Part shown: positions 61,641 to 64,000 of the stretch, one piece after another
Layout: each line of letters starts with the position of its first letter
Position numbering within the stretch: position 1 is the first letter of the stretch
From: Clostridium sp. CAG:628
Lineage (GTDB): Bacteria > Bacillota_I > Bacilli_A > RF39 > UBA660
Assembly: GCA_000438415.1 (NCBI GenBank)
Contig: FR902240.1
Span: forward strand, 62,001-126,000
DNA length: 64,000 nucleotides
Reading direction: 5' to 3'
The notes under the pieces: model-generated
Databases searched by the model: none
What the model was told of the DNA's origin: nothing
What the model saw: the letters and a program-made list of their open reading frames with translations, nothing else
Program-made: the position numbers and the translations under genes

Positions 61641-62985
61641 TGTATTTGTTAAAACTATTAAAAAAATAGCAAATTTCTTTGATAGAATTCTTATTACACC
61701 TATAAGTAAATTAGCATATTTTATAAAAGATAAGTTTTCATTTAAAAGTGGTTTTATAGATAGAATGCTTAATAAACCTAATGTACTTTTATATATATCA
61801 TTAATACTTTCGTTTACTATGTTTATGATGGTACAAAAGAATTTTATTAATTTTAGTGATACTAAAGCTATTACAATGTCAAATTTACCAGTTGAGGTAG
61901 AATATAATGATGAAGCATATGTGATAGAAGGTTTACCTACTAAGGCTGACTTAGTTTTACTTGGTAAGAAGAGTGAATTATATTTAGCTGAACAATATGG
62001 TGATCATAAAATAACACTTGATTTAACTGGTTTGGATGTAGGTACACATAAAGTTACACTTGACTATAATAATCCTATTAGAAAGTTAAATTATATATTA
62101 GATCCTGGAACTGTAACTATTGTTATTTATCCTAAGGTTAGTGAAGTTAGAACATTATCTATTGATGTTATTAATACTGATAAGTTAGATGAGACTTTAG
62201 TAGTTAGTAATGTATTACTTGATAGAAATGATGTTATTATAAAGAGTTATAAAGAAAAACTAAATACTGTTGCTAATGTTAAAGCTATAGTTGATGTTAA
62301 TAGTTTGAATGCTACAGAAAGTGGTACTTATACTATTGATAATGTTAAATTAGTAGCGTATGATGATAAAGGTAAAGAAATTAGTGGAATAGAAGTTGTT
62401 CCTGGACAAGTTACTGCAACTGTTACTATTACTAGTCCAAGTAAGACAGTTCCATTAAAGATAGTACCAGTTGGAGAAGTAAGAAGTGGAAGTGCTATTA
62501 GTAGTATTACAAGTAGTGTTACAAATGTTATAGTTTATGCTGATGAAAGTGTTCTAAAGGATATTAATTATATTGAAGTAGAAATTGATGTTAATGGAAT
62601 TAGTTCTAATAAGACATATCAAAAAGTTATTAATAAGCCACAGGGAGCTAGAAGTATAAGTGATACATCTGTTACTATTAATGTTACTATGGAAGAAGAA
62701 ACAAGTAAAGATTTTATGAATATTAGTGTTGAAACTGAAGGACTTAATGAGAAATTTAAGGCGAGTGGCGCTACTGAAAATGATGCTAGAGTTACTGTTA
62801 GTGTAAGAGGAGTAGGTAGTTTACTTGAACAGTTACTTGATACTGATATTAAGGCTTATGTAGATTTGTCTGGTATTACTGAGCCAGGTACTTATAATGT
62901 TCCAGTGTATGTTACAGGAAGTGATGTAAAACTTACTTATACAAGTAAAACTAAACAGATTAATGTTGTGGTTCAAAACAAGTAG
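61618..62985 (+). CDS. cdaR: CdaR (YbbR-domain) regulator of CdaA
   Basis: A 455-residue protein with one N-terminal helix (about 56-74) and a row of YbbR repeats outside the membrane, seen as recurring strands such as LPVEVEYNDEAYVIEGLP and VPGQVTATVTITSPSKTVPL. CdaR modulates the cyclase from outside. The start at 61618 overlaps cdaA. Confidence 0.9.
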   Translation: MKTTKKSNVFVKTIKKIANFFDRILITPISKLAYFIKDKFSFKSGFIDRMLNKPNVLLYISLILSFTMFMMVQKNFINFSDTKAITMSNLPVEVEYNDEAYVIEGLPTKADLVLLGKKSELYLAEQYGDHKITLDLTGLDVGTHKVTLDYNNPIRKLNYILDPGTVTIVIYPKVSEVRTLSIDVINTDKLDETLVVSNVLLDRNDVIIKSYKEKLNTVANVKAIVDVNSLNATESGTYTIDNVKLVAYDDKGKEISGIEVVPGQVTATVTITSPSKTVPLKIVPVGEVRSGSAISSITSSVTNVIVYADESVLKDINYIEVEIDVNGISSNKTYQKVINKPQGARSISDTSVTINVTMEEETSKDFMNISVETEGLNEKFKASGATENDARVTVSVRGVGSLLEQLLDTDIKAYVDLSGITEPGTYNVPVYVTGSDVKLTYTSKTKQINVVVQNK

Positions 62986-63004
62986 AAATACTTGTTTTTT
63001 TTTA
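62977..63004 (+). terminator. Terminator after cdaR
   Basis: AACAAGTA and TACTTGTT pair around GAAA, followed by a long T-run. Confidence 0.9.
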
Positions 63005-63107
63005 TTTACTTAAATTGTATAATTTTTTGTAAAGTTGTGATGTAAATAAAAAATAAAAAAGTAATTTTATAATTTTTTACGTATAAGTATATAGGAGGAA
63101 AAAAAGT

Positions 63108-63593
63108 ATGAATGATAATTATTTAGAACATATAAGAAACGAAATAATAACAACTGAGACTAAAGTTTTGGTAAGAGAATATAAAAATAACCTAGATAAA
63201 CTTACTAGAAATTATAACATTGGTAAAGAGCTAACACTAGCCGGTAAACACTATGGAGAAGGAATAGTTAAGAAATATGCAAATATTTTGACTAAAGAAT
63301 TTGGAACAACATATGGTTTTACTAATTTAAATTATATGAGACAATTTTATAATTTTATTGAAAAATTCCATGCATTGCATGGAAATTTAACATGGAATCA
63401 TTATTTAAAACTTTTCCCATTAAATGAAATTAATGAATTAAACTATTACATTAGTATAACAATAAGAGATAATTTGAGTTATAGAAATTTATCTCTCAGA
63501 ATAAAAAGTGATGAATATCATAGATTATCATATGTAACAAGATATAAATTAGAAACAAATAAAAAAAATAAAGTCAGGAGAAGAAGTACTTAA
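63108..63593 (+). CDS. DUF1016 N-terminal domain protein (YhcG-like, lacks nuclease domain)
   Basis: A 161-residue protein matching the N-terminal half of YhcG: YNIGKELTLAGKHYGEG, KEFGTTYGFTNLNYMRQFY, HALHGNLTWNHY and LSYRNLSLRI. Full YhcG proteins add a PDDEXK nuclease domain of similar size, absent here. The start follows AGGAGG. It lies alone between cdaR and a DUF378 gene. An in-frame 19-base palindrome lies at 63366-63384. Confidence 0.8.
   Translation: MNDNYLEHIRNEIITTETKVLVREYKNNLDKLTRNYNIGKELTLAGKHYGEGIVKKYANILTKEFGTTYGFTNLNYMRQFYNFIEKFHALHGNLTWNHYLKLFPLNEINELNYYISITIRDNLSYRNLSLRIKSDEYHRLSYVTRYKLETNKKNKVRRRST
63366..63384. repeat. In-frame palindrome in the DUF1016-N gene
   Basis: TTCCATGCATTGCATGGAA is perfectly self-complementary around T63375 and encodes the conserved FHALHG stretch. 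Confidence 0.85.
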
Positions 63594-63626
63594 TCCGATA
63601 ATAATTAAAAGATAAATAATAAAAAA

Positions 63627-63654
63627 CATATCAATTTAGATATGCTTTATTTTA
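63627..63654. terminator. Hairpin between convergent genes
   Basis: CATATC and GATATG pair, with T-rich sequence downstream on + and A-rich sequence on the other side. Confidence 0.55.
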
Positions 63655-63853
63655 TATTTTTTTCGAATGGAGTAAGAAGTAGTCCAATATTTATTATTCC
63701 TGCTAATCCTACAAAAGAATAAATTACTTTAGTAAGAAGAGCATCTACTCCAAATATAGCTTCTACTAGGTTAAAATTAAATAGTCCTACAAGACCCCAG
63801 TTTAAAGCACCAACTATAGTTAGAGCAAGACAAATTTTTTGTAATGTTTGCAT
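63647..63853 (-). CDS. DUF378 (YuzA-like) membrane protein
   Basis: A 68-residue protein with two hydrophobic helices. The pattern ICLALTIVGALNWGLVGLFNFNLVEAIFG is the DUF378 hallmark. ATG 63853 follows AAGGAGG. Function unknown. Confidence 0.9.
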   Translation of the reverse strand: MQTLQKICLALTIVGALNWGLVGLFNFNLVEAIFGVDALLTKVIYSFVGLAGIINIGLLLTPFEKNIK

Positions 63854-63954
63854 AATACCTCCTTTTATTAATATTTTAATCAAATTTTATTTATTTATAC
63901 ATAAACGATAATTAATTAAATATAATTTAATGTAACTAATAAAGGAGGGTTATT

Positions 63955-64000
63955 TTGAAAAAGTTTTTGGTAGTATTATTTTCATTATTTTTATTAGTAG
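63955..64000 (+). CDS. Start of a secreted or membrane protein (partial)
   Basis: TTG 63955 follows GGAGGG and opens KKFLVVLFSLFLLV, a signal peptide or membrane helix, before the window ends. The start closely resembles that of the YerB-like lipoprotein at 59083. Confidence 0.6.
   Translation, partial: MKKFLVVLFSLFLLV

Overview
The window is AT-rich, low-GC Gram-positive DNA. The genetic code looks standard, because several genes end in TGA (dfrA, the KilA-N gene, the P-type ATPase) and Trp is TGG. MraZ, SirA, YneF, a YjcZ-like protein, CdaA/CdaR, SecG, a FemX-type transferase, RNase HIII and peptidoglycan synthesis genes point to an uncultured member of Bacillota, class Bacilli, with a small genome and a cell wall. 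A gut lineage such as RF39/RFN20 or an Erysipelotrichales relative fits, but that placement is inference. Most genes lie on the + strand, with short spacers and clear sigma-A promoters, Shine-Dalgarno sites and intrinsic terminators.

Layout. 0-7 kb: FemX transferase, enolase, secG, two tandem HExxH protease-like paralogues, rplS, a signal peptidase and small nucleotide-related genes. 7-10.3 kb: an accessory patch with a DNA glycosylase, an acetyltransferase, decayed gene remnants, a RhuM/DinD-like remnant, a recombinase-like tail and a KilA-N gene. 10.3-28.6 kb: rbgA, def, thyA-dfrA, ftsW, mutS, rnhC, cvpA-trxA, then queA and tgt separated by a RhuM-Fic gene, then orphan membrane genes. 28.6-30 kb: a promoter plus small ORF (first copy of a repeat) joined directly to the 3' third of a 23S rRNA, then 5S rRNA and tRNA-His, each with its own promoter. 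30-40.6 kb: membrane-anchored orphans, a holin/M23-endolysin-like pair, MscS, phosphoketolase, a P2A-type ATPase and a Na+/Ca2+ exchanger-like gene. 40.7-45.7 kb: typA, queH, a SipW-like signal peptidase, the second repeat copy and a large TasA-like/DUF6273-like surface protein. 46-57.3 kb: rpsB-tsf, a split division/cell wall cluster (mraZ-rsmH-ftsL-pbp, sirA-yneF, tmRNA, murG, divIB) and a CBS-type pyrophosphatase. 57.3-64 kb: glycosyltransferase, YerB-like lipoprotein, cdaA-cdaR, a DUF1016-N gene and DUF378.

Pathways visible together are queuosine synthesis (queA, tgt, queH), thymidylate/folate (thyA, dfrA), septal wall synthesis (ftsW, ftsL, pbp, murG, divIB, under MraZ boxes), c-di-AMP signalling (cdaA, cdaR), translation and ribosome rescue (rplS, rpsB, tsf, rbgA, typA, tmRNA), and phosphoketolase-based sugar catabolism with enolase and pyrophosphatase.

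Two signals stand out. First, the C-terminus of the surface protein (about 45466-45620) is a sharply GC-rich, A-poor patch in a C-type-lectin-like domain, as expected of the variable region of a diversity-generating retroelement. The same gene is frameshifted by a 40-bp imperfect tandem duplication over its signal peptide. Second, all four phage-antirepressor-like singletons (RhuM/DinD, KilA-N, RhuM-Fic, DUF1016-N) carry a long in-frame DNA palindrome in a conserved protein motif, some written with GC-ending codons foreign to their surroundings. The palindrome core of RhuM-Fic is repeated exactly in the hairpin just upstream of it.
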